Below are positions 26,988 to 34,905 of a stretch of DNA of 64,000 nucleotides, piece after piece. Source of the DNA: Pseudomonas sp. Bout1 (GTDB lineage: Bacteria > Pseudomonadota > Gammaproteobacteria > Pseudomonadales > Pseudomonadaceae). Each line of letters begins with the position of its first letter. Positions within the stretch are counted from its first letter, which is position 1. The stretch lies in the NCBI RefSeq assembly GCF_034314165.1, contig NZ_JAVIWK010000001.1, positions 806,001-870,000 on the forward strand, given 5' to 3'. The position numbers and the translations under genes were made by a program. Under the pieces are notes generated by a model that did not search any database, had not been told where the DNA came from, and saw only the letters and a program-made list of their open reading frames with translations.

Positions 26988-28190
26988 ATGAGCCGATCGG
27001 ACACAGGATTGCGTGTCGCCGACTTCATCTCTCCCAGCATCAGCGCGCTGATATCGGTAATCGTCAACTACGCCGGTACCTTCGTGCTGGTGTTCCAGGC
27101 CGCGCAACTGGCGCAACTCAGCGCGGCGCAAACGGCTTCCTGGGTCTGGTCGGTCAGCATTGGCGTGGGCGTTACCGGCGCCTGGTTGAGTTACCGCTAC
27201 CGCGAACCAATCGTCACCGCCTGGTCCACACCCGGTGTTGCTTTCCTGGCCACCGTCATGCCGTTCACCCCCTATGGCGAAGTGATCGGGGCCTACGTTA
27301 TGTGTGCCATTGGCTTCATTGTGCTGGGCGTGTGCGGTGCCTTTGAACGGTTGGTTCGACTGATCCCCGGCGGCATCAGTGCCGGGTTGCTGGCGGGCAT
27401 CCTGCTGCAGTTCGGCGTGGCGACGTTTGGGGGTGTAAGCGTCGAGCCGCTGCTGGTCATCACGCTGCTGGTGACGTATGCCGTGCTGCGACGCTTCACC
27501 TCACGGTATGCGATGCTCGGCGTCCTGCTGGTTGGCATGTTACTGCTGGTCGGCGAGGAACGTATCGACCTGCAGAGTCTGCACTTGCAACTGGCTGTAC
27601 CGGTGTTTGAAATGCCGCAATTCTCCATCGCCGCACTGCTGGGGGTGGCACTGCCATTGTTCGTGATCACACTGACCGGGCAGTACATTCCCGGCATGCT
27701 GGTGCTGCGCAATGACGGCTTCAAGACCAGCGCCAATCCGATCATCACCGCCACCGGGTTTGGTTCGCTGATCATGGCCCCGTTCGGTGCTCACGCCTTC
27801 AACGTGGCCGCGATCACCGCTGCCATCTGCACCGGCAAGGATACCCACCAGGACCCATCCAAACGCTACATCGCCGGGCTGGTGTGTGGCGGGCTCTATG
27901 TGACGGTCGGGATCTTTGGCGTCACGCTTGCGACATTGTTCATGATCCTGCCGCGCCCGTTTATCACCGCGGTGGCTGGTTTGGCGTTACTGGGTGCCAT
28001 TGGTACGAGCTTGTCCAATGCAATGGCTGATACCCGCACACGGGAGACTGCGTTGATCACGTTTTTGGCAACGGCGGCGAATGTCACCTTGCTGGGAGTG
28101 GGAGGGGCTTTTTGGGGGCTGGTGGCAGGGTTGATGGTGCATGTGTTGATTCATGGCGGGCGCCGGGCAGGGGTTAGCGCGGTTGGGTAG
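26988..28190 (+). CDS. BenE-family benzoate/H+ symporter-like transporter
   Basis: 400-residue inner-membrane transporter with the BenE pattern: ISALISVIVNYAGTFVLVFQAAQ at the start, AWSTPGVAFL, and GAHAFNVAAITAAICTG near residue 265. ATG at 26988 is preceded by AAGGAACG. It probably imports benzoate or another small aromatic acid; no ben catabolic genes are adjacent, so benzoate itself is not assured. Confidence 0.85.
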   Translation: MSRSDTGLRVADFISPSISALISVIVNYAGTFVLVFQAAQLAQLSAAQTASWVWSVSIGVGVTGAWLSYRYREPIVTAWSTPGVAFLATVMPFTPYGEVIGAYVMCAIGFIVLGVCGAFERLVRLIPGGISAGLLAGILLQFGVATFGGVSVEPLLVITLLVTYAVLRRFTSRYAMLGVLLVGMLLLVGEERIDLQSLHLQLAVPVFEMPQFSIAALLGVALPLFVITLTGQYIPGMLVLRNDGFKTSANPIITATGFGSLIMAPFGAHAFNVAAITAAICTGKDTHQDPSKRYIAGLVCGGLYVTVGIFGVTLATLFMILPRPFITAVAGLALLGAIGTSLSNAMADTRTRETALITFLATAANVTLLGVGGAFWGLVAGLMVHVLIHGGRRAGVSAVG

Positions 28191-28207
28191 GCCAGCGGGA
28201 TTGCCGG

Positions 28208-28254
28208 GAAAAGGGTGACGGATATTTTCGAGGAAAATAGCCGCTCACCTTTTT
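28208..28254. terminator. Bidirectional terminator-like hairpin
   Basis: AAAAGGGTGACGGATATTTTC and GAAAATAGCCGCTCACCTTTT pair across a short loop, with A-rich and T-rich flanks, between the convergent BenE and DUF6124-like genes. The two arms have a few mismatches. Confidence 0.65.
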
Positions 28255-28291
28255 CTGACGTTATTGGCGCGTACCCGCTGGATGGCCATTT

Positions 28292-28585
28292 TCAGTGTTG
28301 AGAGGTGGTCCTTCCCGCCGCTGCTGACTCTGCCGTTGGCACAAGAATGTCCAGTGCGCGCGTCACCAGCAACTCACCCAGGACGCTCAATTGTTGAGTG
28401 GCCAAAAGCTTCTGGCGAAAGGCGCCGTCAAACTCGAAAGCCAGGTCGGTAGTGAGCGCGTTCAGCGAGGCGAGGGTTTCGCAGGCTTGTACCAGAAGGG
28501 TTTCGGGGTCGATGTTTTGAGCGATGCAGAAGATGTCTGTGCTGGATTGGTTTGAACATGGAGGATTGGGAGTAATCTTTTTCAT
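28292..28585 (-). CDS. Small DUF6124/DUF3077-like protein
   Basis: 97 residues starting MKKITPNPP, with an acidic helical core DPETLLVQACETLASLNALTTDLAFEF and a second helix QLSVLGELLVTRALDIL. This matches the small Pseudomonas proteins usually annotated DUF6124 (or DUF3077). No signal peptide or catalytic motif. Function unknown. Confidence 0.7.
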   Translation of the reverse strand: MKKITPNPPCSNQSSTDIFCIAQNIDPETLLVQACETLASLNALTTDLAFEFDGAFRQKLLATQQLSVLGELLVTRALDILVPTAESAAAGRTTSQH

Positions 28586-28971
28586 GGTGAAGCTCCTACA
28601 CTGGTAAGAGGAGCTGCCATTCCCCTGCTGTCAAACAGGATTGGGTGGCAGCTGTACGCGGGTTGACAGACCGGAAGTGTAGGAACCCGGCGCACCCGAA
28701 GATGCCCCACGCACAGCCGCCATGAACGAAGCGGAATGCGCGAAGCATGCCGACTGATCAAGGGGAGTGAAAGGTTACACTTTTCGGCCTGTCAAAGCCG
28801 GTTGCTGATGAGCAGCAACCCGTGAAGGCTAACTTTGTGGTGTGGCTTGCGCTAGTTCATGCAGGGCGCGACGTCTTGCAGGAAAAATCCGAAGGGCCAT
28901 TCGGCGGTGTATTTCCAGGAAACAGAAACAACAAAACCCGCATAAGGCGGGTTTTGGTGGTGCTTCGTATT
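28586..28971. other. Intergenic core DNA up to the island edge
   Basis: 386 bases without a supported gene. It contains a GGTTGCTG/CAGCAACC hairpin (28800-28820) and, near the right end, the terminator described separately. If the island excised, this DNA would lie directly downstream of ssrA. Confidence 0.6.
28937..28959 (-). terminator. Rho-independent terminator, probably the ancestral ssrA terminator
   Basis: AAAACCCGCATAAGGCGGGTTTT is a stem of about 9 bp with T-rich ends. It lies just outside the left attachment-site copy, where the original downstream DNA of ssrA would sit if the island inserted in the ssrA 3' end. The present ssrA copy uses a different terminator at 60720-60746. Confidence 0.65.
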
Positions 28972-28985
28972 TGGTGGAGCCGGGG
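28972..28985. other. Left attachment-site copy of the genomic island
   Basis: TGGTGGAGCCGGGG matches the last 14 bases of ssrA at 60757-60770 in the same orientation; the next dozen bases (TAATCTGAATCC against GGATTTGAACCC) are partly conserved. Direct repeats of a tmRNA or tRNA 3' end mark the ends of integrated islands. Confidence 0.75.
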
Positions 28986-29047
28986 TAATCTGAATCCGCT
29001 CAGCAAGCTATTGATTTATAGCGTTAATATCGATCATTATTTTTGGC

Positions 29048-29068
29048 TGGAATACCAACTGGAATACT
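29048..29068. repeat. Paired TGGAATAC repeats, likely integrase arm sites (left)
   Basis: TGGAATACC (29048) and TGGAATACT (29060) are spaced 12 bp apart in direct orientation. The same 12-bp-spaced pair occurs inside the other end of the island. Integrase arm-type sites have this arrangement. Confidence 0.55.
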
Positions 29069-29245
29069 GCACTTCAGTTGACTACCCGTTTGCATTCGAT
29101 CTGGCCAGAACGTTTTGGAACCGTGTTTGGTAGTGAGCTGCCGATTGCTGTCAGTCACGAAGGGCCGCAGCGAGCCCATTGCTGTCAATCAATATCGGCA
29201 GAGATCGGCCAAAGGCATTCATACGGCTGAAGGCTAGACATGACG

Positions 29246-31117
29246 TCATTTACCGATGTATTCGGCAAGGCGGCTCCTAAAATACTGAGCAGTCTCTTGA
29301 TCAGTGCAATGCAGGTAGCAGCCTTTCATGCCACGAGTCATCAATGTTCGATAGGTGTTTTTGATAATCAAGTCCGTCTCACGGCGAGCCAGTTCCGGTT
29401 GCTCTTTCATCAGTTTCTTCCAACCGCGAATCGATTTGTCGTGCTTATCTCTCTCTAAAGGCACAGTCAGTACGTGACCGTTACGGACGATCAAATCTGG
29501 GCCGATGATTACGCCAATATAATCTACCTCCAGCCCCTGGCAGGTGTGGACGCAGCCGACCTGCTCGATGGAGTTTTCGGCGATGATCCATAAGCTACCA
29601 TCCTGATCGAGGTTCCATTGACGGGCGTAGCTATCGCCAATAACGATGTCGGGGGCCTTGGATTCTTTTTTACTCAGCCAAGGCCAGCAGTAACCGGCCA
29701 CAACTCGCGCCTTATTATCGTGATTCTTCTGTTCGATAGCCGCGTGCATTGCCTGCGGGGTATCGAATACCTTGAACTCGTACTTGCTGGTATCGAGTAA
29801 CGGGTTTGCTGTAGCGCGAACGTCTAGCACATCATCCAGCCACGCCAGATAGCCATCGGAACCGCTGCAACGGAATTGGGAGGACAGCGTGTATTCCTCG
29901 ACGGTTGCGCCTTTTGCTTTGGCAAATGTTCGGATAGCTTTCTTACTGCCGATATCGTTTAAGGTGACGCGCTGGTCTTCGTCGATGAAAAAAATCGCGC
30001 ATTTGGCTGACTCGATCAATTCCTTGATCTGGTTTTCACCCAGATTACCGTAGAGACCGCTTTTCTCATTGAGCCTGTGGGCTTCGTCTACGACCAACGT
30101 GTCGAAGGTATTGCGCTCGGTATCGATGAACGCCCCCGAGCCAGAGAAGAAATTGGAAAAATGGCTACGTTTGACGGTGCCAACCAATTTGCTTTCGTAC
30201 ACTTTTCGTGGCGCGGCATTTTTCGAGACGTATTTGCTCAACAATCCTAACCCTGTGAGCTTGACCAGCAGGTTTATCGCCAGGACCGTTTTTCCGGTAC
30301 CTGGGCCACCTTCGATGATCAGTACTTTTGGCGCTTCCTCAGACGCGGCACTTGCTGCGGCGAGAGCCGATTCAAACGTCGTTTTTTGATCATCGATCAA
30401 TACGAACTCGGGCTTACCTTTCATCAATCCCTTCAGCGCCTCTGCCAACGCTTTGGAAGGGCGAATTTTTCCGTAGGAGAGCTCGTACAGCACTTCCTTG
30501 TTGTCGCCATGAACGATGTATTTTTTAAGAAAGCTTCGTAGCTTCGTGAGCTCATCCGGGCCTTTGAGAAACAGCGGTGCTTTGCTGGTGTAGGCATCGT
30601 AGTGTGCTGAGTTGATCACGCCATCGCTGACGTAATTGTGGAGGTAGGCACAGGGACGTATTTCGATGCTTTTGTCGTAGACGGCATCATTGAAACCTTC
30701 CAGCAGTGCCGCATATGACCAGACCTGATAGGAAGGGTGAATGGTTTCCACGAGACCTCCCCCCAATGCGGTTTTTATAATCGCATCCTTGGTGGTAGCG
30801 GTCGCTTTGCTCCACTGCTTGAGTTCGATCAATACCGCGTTCTTGACCTGATTTTCACATCGGCCAGTGAGCAAAAAATCGATTCTTTTCGACGATTGCG
30901 GAATATGCAGCTCAATGGCCAACCCGGCATCGTTGGGCAGACCGTCGTCTCGAAGCACCTTCGCCATATAGCTCAATGAGCCCTGCCATGACCTTATCTC
31001 CGAAGCACCCACCTTTTTGCCAGTGGCTTCTTTGAAATGCCTAAGGATCACTTCCTCAATGTCGTCGTTGTCGCTGTCTTTAAGAAATTGCTGTTTGGTC
31101 GCAGCGTAAACGATCAC
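29246..31117 (-). CDS. PD-(D/E)XK nuclease-like domain fused to DUF2075 helicase
   Basis: 623 residues. The N-terminal part has a PD-(D/E)XK-like pattern: D80 in RIDFLLTG and E98-L-K100 in VLIELKQW. The C-terminal part is a DUF2075/Schlafen-type P-loop helicase with Walker A GGPGTGKT (270-277), DEAH box (344-347), a QFRCSGSDGYLAWL segment near 415 and HTCQGLEVDYIGV near 525. Cytoplasmic nucleic-acid enzyme, likely a single-gene defence system because it is the first cargo beside the island end and is AT-richer than the core. No system name is assigned. Confidence 0.78.
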   Translation of the reverse strand: MIVYAATKQQFLKDSDNDDIEEVILRHFKEATGKKVGASEIRSWQGSLSYMAKVLRDDGLPNDAGLAIELHIPQSSKRIDFLLTGRCENQVKNAVLIELKQWSKATATTKDAIIKTALGGGLVETIHPSYQVWSYAALLEGFNDAVYDKSIEIRPCAYLHNYVSDGVINSAHYDAYTSKAPLFLKGPDELTKLRSFLKKYIVHGDNKEVLYELSYGKIRPSKALAEALKGLMKGKPEFVLIDDQKTTFESALAAASAASEEAPKVLIIEGGPGTGKTVLAINLLVKLTGLGLLSKYVSKNAAPRKVYESKLVGTVKRSHFSNFFSGSGAFIDTERNTFDTLVVDEAHRLNEKSGLYGNLGENQIKELIESAKCAIFFIDEDQRVTLNDIGSKKAIRTFAKAKGATVEEYTLSSQFRCSGSDGYLAWLDDVLDVRATANPLLDTSKYEFKVFDTPQAMHAAIEQKNHDNKARVVAGYCWPWLSKKESKAPDIVIGDSYARQWNLDQDGSLWIIAENSIEQVGCVHTCQGLEVDYIGVIIGPDLIVRNGHVLTVPLERDKHDKSIRGWKKLMKEQPELARRETDLIIKNTYRTLMTRGMKGCYLHCTDQETAQYFRSRLAEYIGK

Positions 31118-31292
31118 GAGTAATCCTTAGAGCCTAGGGCGTCAGAGTTGGTCGTACTTTTTGCTGGGCTTCTAGCTTTATCGCCCGGATATTCTGCCCA
31201 TTAAGCACAATCTTGCTTTTGACAGCATTGTTGATGTCGATCCCGTGAGGCCAATAGCGGTCATTCTATGTGTCCTCGAAAATAGGGGCGAT

Positions 31293-32657
31293 TCATTCAA
31301 CGATGAACTGATTCATCCCTGAGGGTACTGATTTAGGAAGGGCCTCATCACTCGACAAAATAGGATCTGATTGAAGCGCCTCTAGAAACGCGATCACAGC
31401 CCGTACGTCGCTTGGCGCCATTGGGTAGATCTCGGCAAGGATGGGGGATCGGTAGCTCAGCAGCCGACCCGCGATCTCCGCTTCGCGTGGTCGGCCTTTC
31501 TGCGCGGCGAACATTAGTGGAATTGGGTTGAAGTGGTGATTAATGGCTTCTTCTAGGGTTGTGAATAAACCGTTGTGCCCCCATGGACCAGTGCGTGTAA
31601 CATTACGTAGTGGTGGAGTGCGGAATTGAAAGCGATCTATGGCCAACCCCGTCGCTTTTGCCCTCCCATAATCCAGATAGCCGCCGTGTTTGCCAACGTC
31701 GAGCTGCGGTACGGCAATTCCGTGATATTTAAAGTCCGAGAATTCATTACCTGAATGACAAACGACACAGCGCCCTTTTCCGAAGAAGATCATCGCTCCT
31801 TCTTTTTGCTGCTGGGACAAAGCTGACAGATCTCCTTTTACATAGTTATCCCAAGCTGCTGGTTTAAGCTGAAACGCTAAGGAAATGTAAGCTGCCAAGG
31901 CATTGCCAATATGAGTGATATCGAACTCACTTGTGACAGGATAAGCTGCCTGGAAAAGCTTCCTATATTCGGACTGCATGGGAGTCGAGGCGGAGGGAGT
32001 ACCTAGTAAACGTTTGACCAAATTACTATAGACATTCAATGTCCGTTCTTTAAAGTTGTCAGGGTCAACTGTCTTATCGACCAGGTCCGCATGGTAGGTG
32101 GCTTGCTTCTCACCTCCGCGGCGTACAGATCGGCCCAACATTTCATCAGGTTCCACTTGGGGAAAGCTTGCCGCGACGGCAAGTAGATTTTCGAATCCTT
32201 TTGGCAGTTTATTTCCTAGCGGGGACTCAAAACTCCCATTTTCGCCAATCTGTACTCTTCCGTCCCAAAACAAAGCGGTGAAAGAACTTTCTCCACGATT
32301 GAAAAACGGGAGCACGTTTCTGGGGATGACAAATGCGTCTGGAGATTCAAGCCTTTGTTCTCCAACTCCGCTTGAGCCAATGCCCACGGCCATAGGTAAG
32401 CCGTCAACACTGCCTTTGCTACGGACGTGGCAAGTTGCGCAAGTCGTATTGTTCGGGCCACCCATGATAGGGTCGAAAAATAGCATTTGCCCTAACTTTT
32501 CCTTTGCACCCATGTATGTAGGCGTTATCGTCACGGGCTCAATCCGGTAGGCAGTGAGCACTTTTCTTAGAATTAGATCTTTATGGTCTGGTTCCGATGC
32601 CTGCAGATGACTAATCCAGGACAGGAAAATGAAGAATAAAAGTTTCCATTTCATCAT
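31293..32657 (-). CDS. Hxs-associated di-heme MauG-like protein (TIGR03981 type)
   Basis: 454 residues, exported: an N-terminal hydrophobic signal (about 4-20, WKLLFFIFLSWISHLQA). Two c-type heme sites, CATCH (73-77) and CVVCH (297-301), as in cytochrome c peroxidase and MauG; MauG makes protein-derived cofactors by radical oxidation of side chains. The ATG at 32657 is one base past the upstream stop, indicating coupling; another ATG follows at once. Last gene of the Hxs operon. In this family it may oxidise the exported HxsA; that is inference. Confidence 0.87.
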   Translation of the reverse strand: MMKWKLLFFIFLSWISHLQASEPDHKDLILRKVLTAYRIEPVTITPTYMGAKEKLGQMLFFDPIMGGPNNTTCATCHVRSKGSVDGLPMAVGIGSSGVGEQRLESPDAFVIPRNVLPFFNRGESSFTALFWDGRVQIGENGSFESPLGNKLPKGFENLLAVAASFPQVEPDEMLGRSVRRGGEKQATYHADLVDKTVDPDNFKERTLNVYSNLVKRLLGTPSASTPMQSEYRKLFQAAYPVTSEFDITHIGNALAAYISLAFQLKPAAWDNYVKGDLSALSQQQKEGAMIFFGKGRCVVCHSGNEFSDFKYHGIAVPQLDVGKHGGYLDYGRAKATGLAIDRFQFRTPPLRNVTRTGPWGHNGLFTTLEEAINHHFNPIPLMFAAQKGRPREAEIAGRLLSYRSPILAEIYPMAPSDVRAVIAFLEALQSDPILSSDEALPKSVPSGMNQFIVE

Positions 32658-32658
32658 A

Positions 32659-33054
32659 TCAAAATCTATCCATGCGATGAGCATCGACCATTTGCTGTAC
32701 CGTGATTTGTTCAACTTCAAGTACCTCAAGGCCTAACATTGAAAGTTGGTCCTCTGAGACCCCCTGAGTTAGTAGCCTTTTACGAAGTATGTCGTAGTCG
32801 TGACAGACCATCATGCCAACGTCTGCGCTTAATCTGAGGCGCTCGGTTTGTGGATCATTTCCGATCAAGCCGCGCAACGCAGCTTCCTCATGCATTGCCA
32901 AGTCGCAATTTAAAGCGAGTAGCTTGTACTCATCCCCGTGGCGATATTCAGCAATTAATGGTCGAGCATAATCATGGAATACAATGAAGCCCAGTCCAAT
33001 CACGGATATCACGGGAGCCCAAAGCCGAATGCGCCGATACACCTTGCGCTTCAT
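32659..33054 (-). CDS. Small His-Xaa-Ser system membrane protein (TIGR03982-like)
   Basis: 131 residues: a basic N-terminus and one membrane segment (about 12-28, APVISVIGLGFIVFH), then a soluble region with two cysteines (LNCDLAMHEEAALRG, MMVCHDYDILRKRL), probably periplasmic. Overlaps the hxsA stop by ATGA. Position and size fit the small accessory protein of the Hxs system. Possible anchor, chaperone or electron-transfer partner; not known. Confidence 0.72.
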   Translation of the reverse strand: MKRKVYRRIRLWAPVISVIGLGFIVFHDYARPLIAEYRHGDEYKLLALNCDLAMHEEAALRGLIGNDPQTERLRLSADVGMMVCHDYDILRKRLLTQGVSEDQLSMLGLEVLEVEQITVQQMVDAHRMDRF

Positions 33055-33680
33055 TTGGGAACAATCACGCCTAGGGCGTTAAGTGTTTGCGTACTCATCA
33101 TGCCATCTGCGGGCAAGCTGTTACGAGACTGGAATAATTTCAGTGCCAAACGAGTTTGCTCGCCCATCACACCGTCAATGGTGCCGGGCTCATAACCTTT
33201 GATAATCAAACCCATCTGTACGCGCCGAATTAACTCCATAAGTTTTTTTTCCTTAGGATCAAAGTCTGAGCCTATGGGACTGACTGTCGAAGGTCTTCCG
33301 GCGTCTACGGCACTGCGGCTTCCGGTGGAACTACCAAGACTGTTTGAACCGCTCGTTCCAAAGTTGTTCGAGTAAGGTGTCTTTGGTGCTGAGTAGGCAG
33401 GGCTAGGGGTTGAATAGGCCTCCCTTGGGGCCGTGTAACTCCGGCTAGGAGCAGAGTATGAACCGCTTCCAGAACTGTGATATGAATGCGACGAATGCGA
33501 TGAGTGGGATCGGTGGGCTGCGTATAGGTTATCGCCAGGCATATTAAGCGGACGTAAGCTGACCGGGTCGAGTCTGCTGGAGAAAGGGTTTTTCAACCCT
33601 TGCTCCAGGGCTTGCACATCGGTGTTGACCAAAGAGGTTCCTGCAACGAATGCGGACAGCGACGTGATGAATTTAGACAT
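33051..33680 (-). CDS. hxsA: His-Xaa-Ser repeat protein, substrate of the Hxs system
   Basis: 209 residues from the ATG at 33680, chosen for GAAGGGA upstream; a further in-frame codon at 33695 lacks one. Layout: weak N-terminal signal-like segment (1-25), linker, five histidines spaced by three (56, 59, 62, 65, 68; HRS-HSS-HSS-HSY-HSS). Then come five tyrosines spaced by seven (75, 82, 89, 96, 103) in a Y(S/T)(A/T)P setting, a Ser/Gly-rich linker, and a C-terminal peptidoglycan-binding domain (about 140-203, IKGYEPGTIDGVMGEQT). The HxS repeat is the presumed target of HxsB and HxsC; the product is likely held at the cell wall. Confidence 0.88.
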   Translation of the reverse strand: MSKFITSLSAFVAGTSLVNTDVQALEQGLKNPFSSRLDPVSLRPLNMPGDNLYAAHRSHSSHSSHSYHSSGSGSYSAPSRSYTAPREAYSTPSPAYSAPKTPYSNNFGTSGSNSLGSSTGSRSAVDAGRPSTVSPIGSDFDPKEKKLMELIRRVQMGLIIKGYEPGTIDGVMGEQTRLALKLFQSRNSLPADGMMSTQTLNALGVIVPK

Positions 33681-34905
33681 TGATAATCCCTTCAATTTTT
33701 TGGATTTTCATTGCGTGCTTGCCTTGCCGATGCCACGAGAAAAGGCCTGCACACTCTGCTTTCACTGTGCAAGTAGCGCAGTCTTCAGCAAAGGTACGTT
33801 TCCAGTCGGAGATACTTTTGTGTGCGTACGGCCACAGAGTTTGTGGCAGAGCGCAAAGTGGGGCATTCATCAAAATTGCAGGTACCTTCGCTCGCTTCAG
33901 TGTCCTGAAGCCGTGACTGAGTTCTGCGCTCCAGTCTCGAAGGTCAACGTCGGTTAGTTCAGGGTTTGCCAAAGCAAAGCCAATTGGTTCGCATGCCATT
34001 AATGCGACCTCGCGGACAAAAGGCAGATTACGACCAATGAATTCGCAAAGCCCTGCAAGGTTCTCCAATACAGGGCGAATCAGCACGATTCTTAACTGAA
34101 TGGCTTGCCCAAATCGATGAAGATTCAATAGACCGGCCAATGTCTCCTCAAATGCCCCCGGACTTTGAACGACAAAGTCATGCAGAAAATCAGCATGCCC
34201 ATAGAGAGGCACCATCCATGTCATGCGCTCACTCAACCCGTTTAACAAATGCTCAGCATCACTAGGATCAGCCAACAGCCTGCCGTTGCTCAACACGTCG
34301 TACCGAGTGTTGGGATGGTGATGAGCAAAGGTATCAAGCACCCGACGCAGGTGCTCACCTAGTAACAAAGGCTCTCCTCCGGAAAACCCCAATGTATGCG
34401 GAGAGCTCGCCATATGATTGGCGACTTGTACCGCCTCGTTCGCCAACCAGCTGTCGTCATGTTTTGTCGGGGGCTGCGAGCACATCAGGCAATAGCTATT
34501 GCAACGGTTGGTGAGGAAAACCGTGTGGTGCTGATCTGTATATCGAAATAGGACATGTGCGTGGTTCATGTGGTCGGCGACGGCTACTACGTCGCCATCT
34601 ATCAGAGTGCCGCCGGTCTCAAGCACAGTCTCTGCCTGCCATTGACCTGCAGCATCACGATTAGGTATTAGCAAAATCAGGTTGGCTAGCCCCGCACTGC
34701 GCAGTTGCGCAATTTTGGTGACCGCCCGCGCATCTGCGGCCCGCACCAGAAACCTCAACTCGGGTCGCCACTGTGCACTCAAATTCTCGAGCGATACTAC
34801 TCTGGCTACCGTTCGATATTCAACGCCCTGCGTTTGTACACGGACCTTACGCATCAGAACATCCAGCGGGGTGTGCCCAGCGATAGGCAATATCGAGAAA
34901 GTCAT
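33673..34905 (-). CDS. hxsC: Radical SAM maturase of the Hxs system
   Basis: 410 residues. A radical SAM core with CxxxCxxC at C135, C139, C142 (CNSYCLMC) and a GGEPLLLGE SAM-binding glycine motif. A C-terminal cysteine cluster (EDCATCTVKAEC) near residue 385 suggests an auxiliary Fe-S site. Predicted cytoplasmic peptide-modifying enzyme acting on HxsA. Overlaps hxsB by 59 bp and hxsA by 8 bp. ATG at 34854 is an alternative start. Confidence 0.88.
   Translation of the reverse strand: MTFSILPIAGHTPLDVLMRKVRVQTQGVEYRTVARVVSLENLSAQWRPELRFLVRAADARAVTKIAQLRSAGLANLILLIPNRDAAGQWQAETVLETGGTLIDGDVVAVADHMNHAHVLFRYTDQHHTVFLTNRCNSYCLMCSQPPTKHDDSWLANEAVQVANHMASSPHTLGFSGGEPLLLGEHLRRVLDTFAHHHPNTRYDVLSNGRLLADPSDAEHLLNGLSERMTWMVPLYGHADFLHDFVVQSPGAFEETLAGLLNLHRFGQAIQLRIVLIRPVLENLAGLCEFIGRNLPFVREVALMACEPIGFALANPELTDVDLRDWSAELSHGFRTLKRAKVPAILMNAPLCALPQTLWPYAHKSISDWKRTFAEDCATCTVKAECAGLFSWHRQGKHAMKIQKIEGIINV

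Noticed and set aside
31293..32657. Plain cytochrome c peroxidase for the di-heme protein
   Set aside because: The two CxxCH sites fit the broad family, but coupling to the Hxs genes favours the MauG-like Hxs-associated subgroup.
33430..33530. Dismissing the His/Ser tract of HxsA as random low-complexity sequence
   Set aside because: Exact spacing of three, neighbouring radical SAM genes and the tight operon argue for a real HxS repeat.
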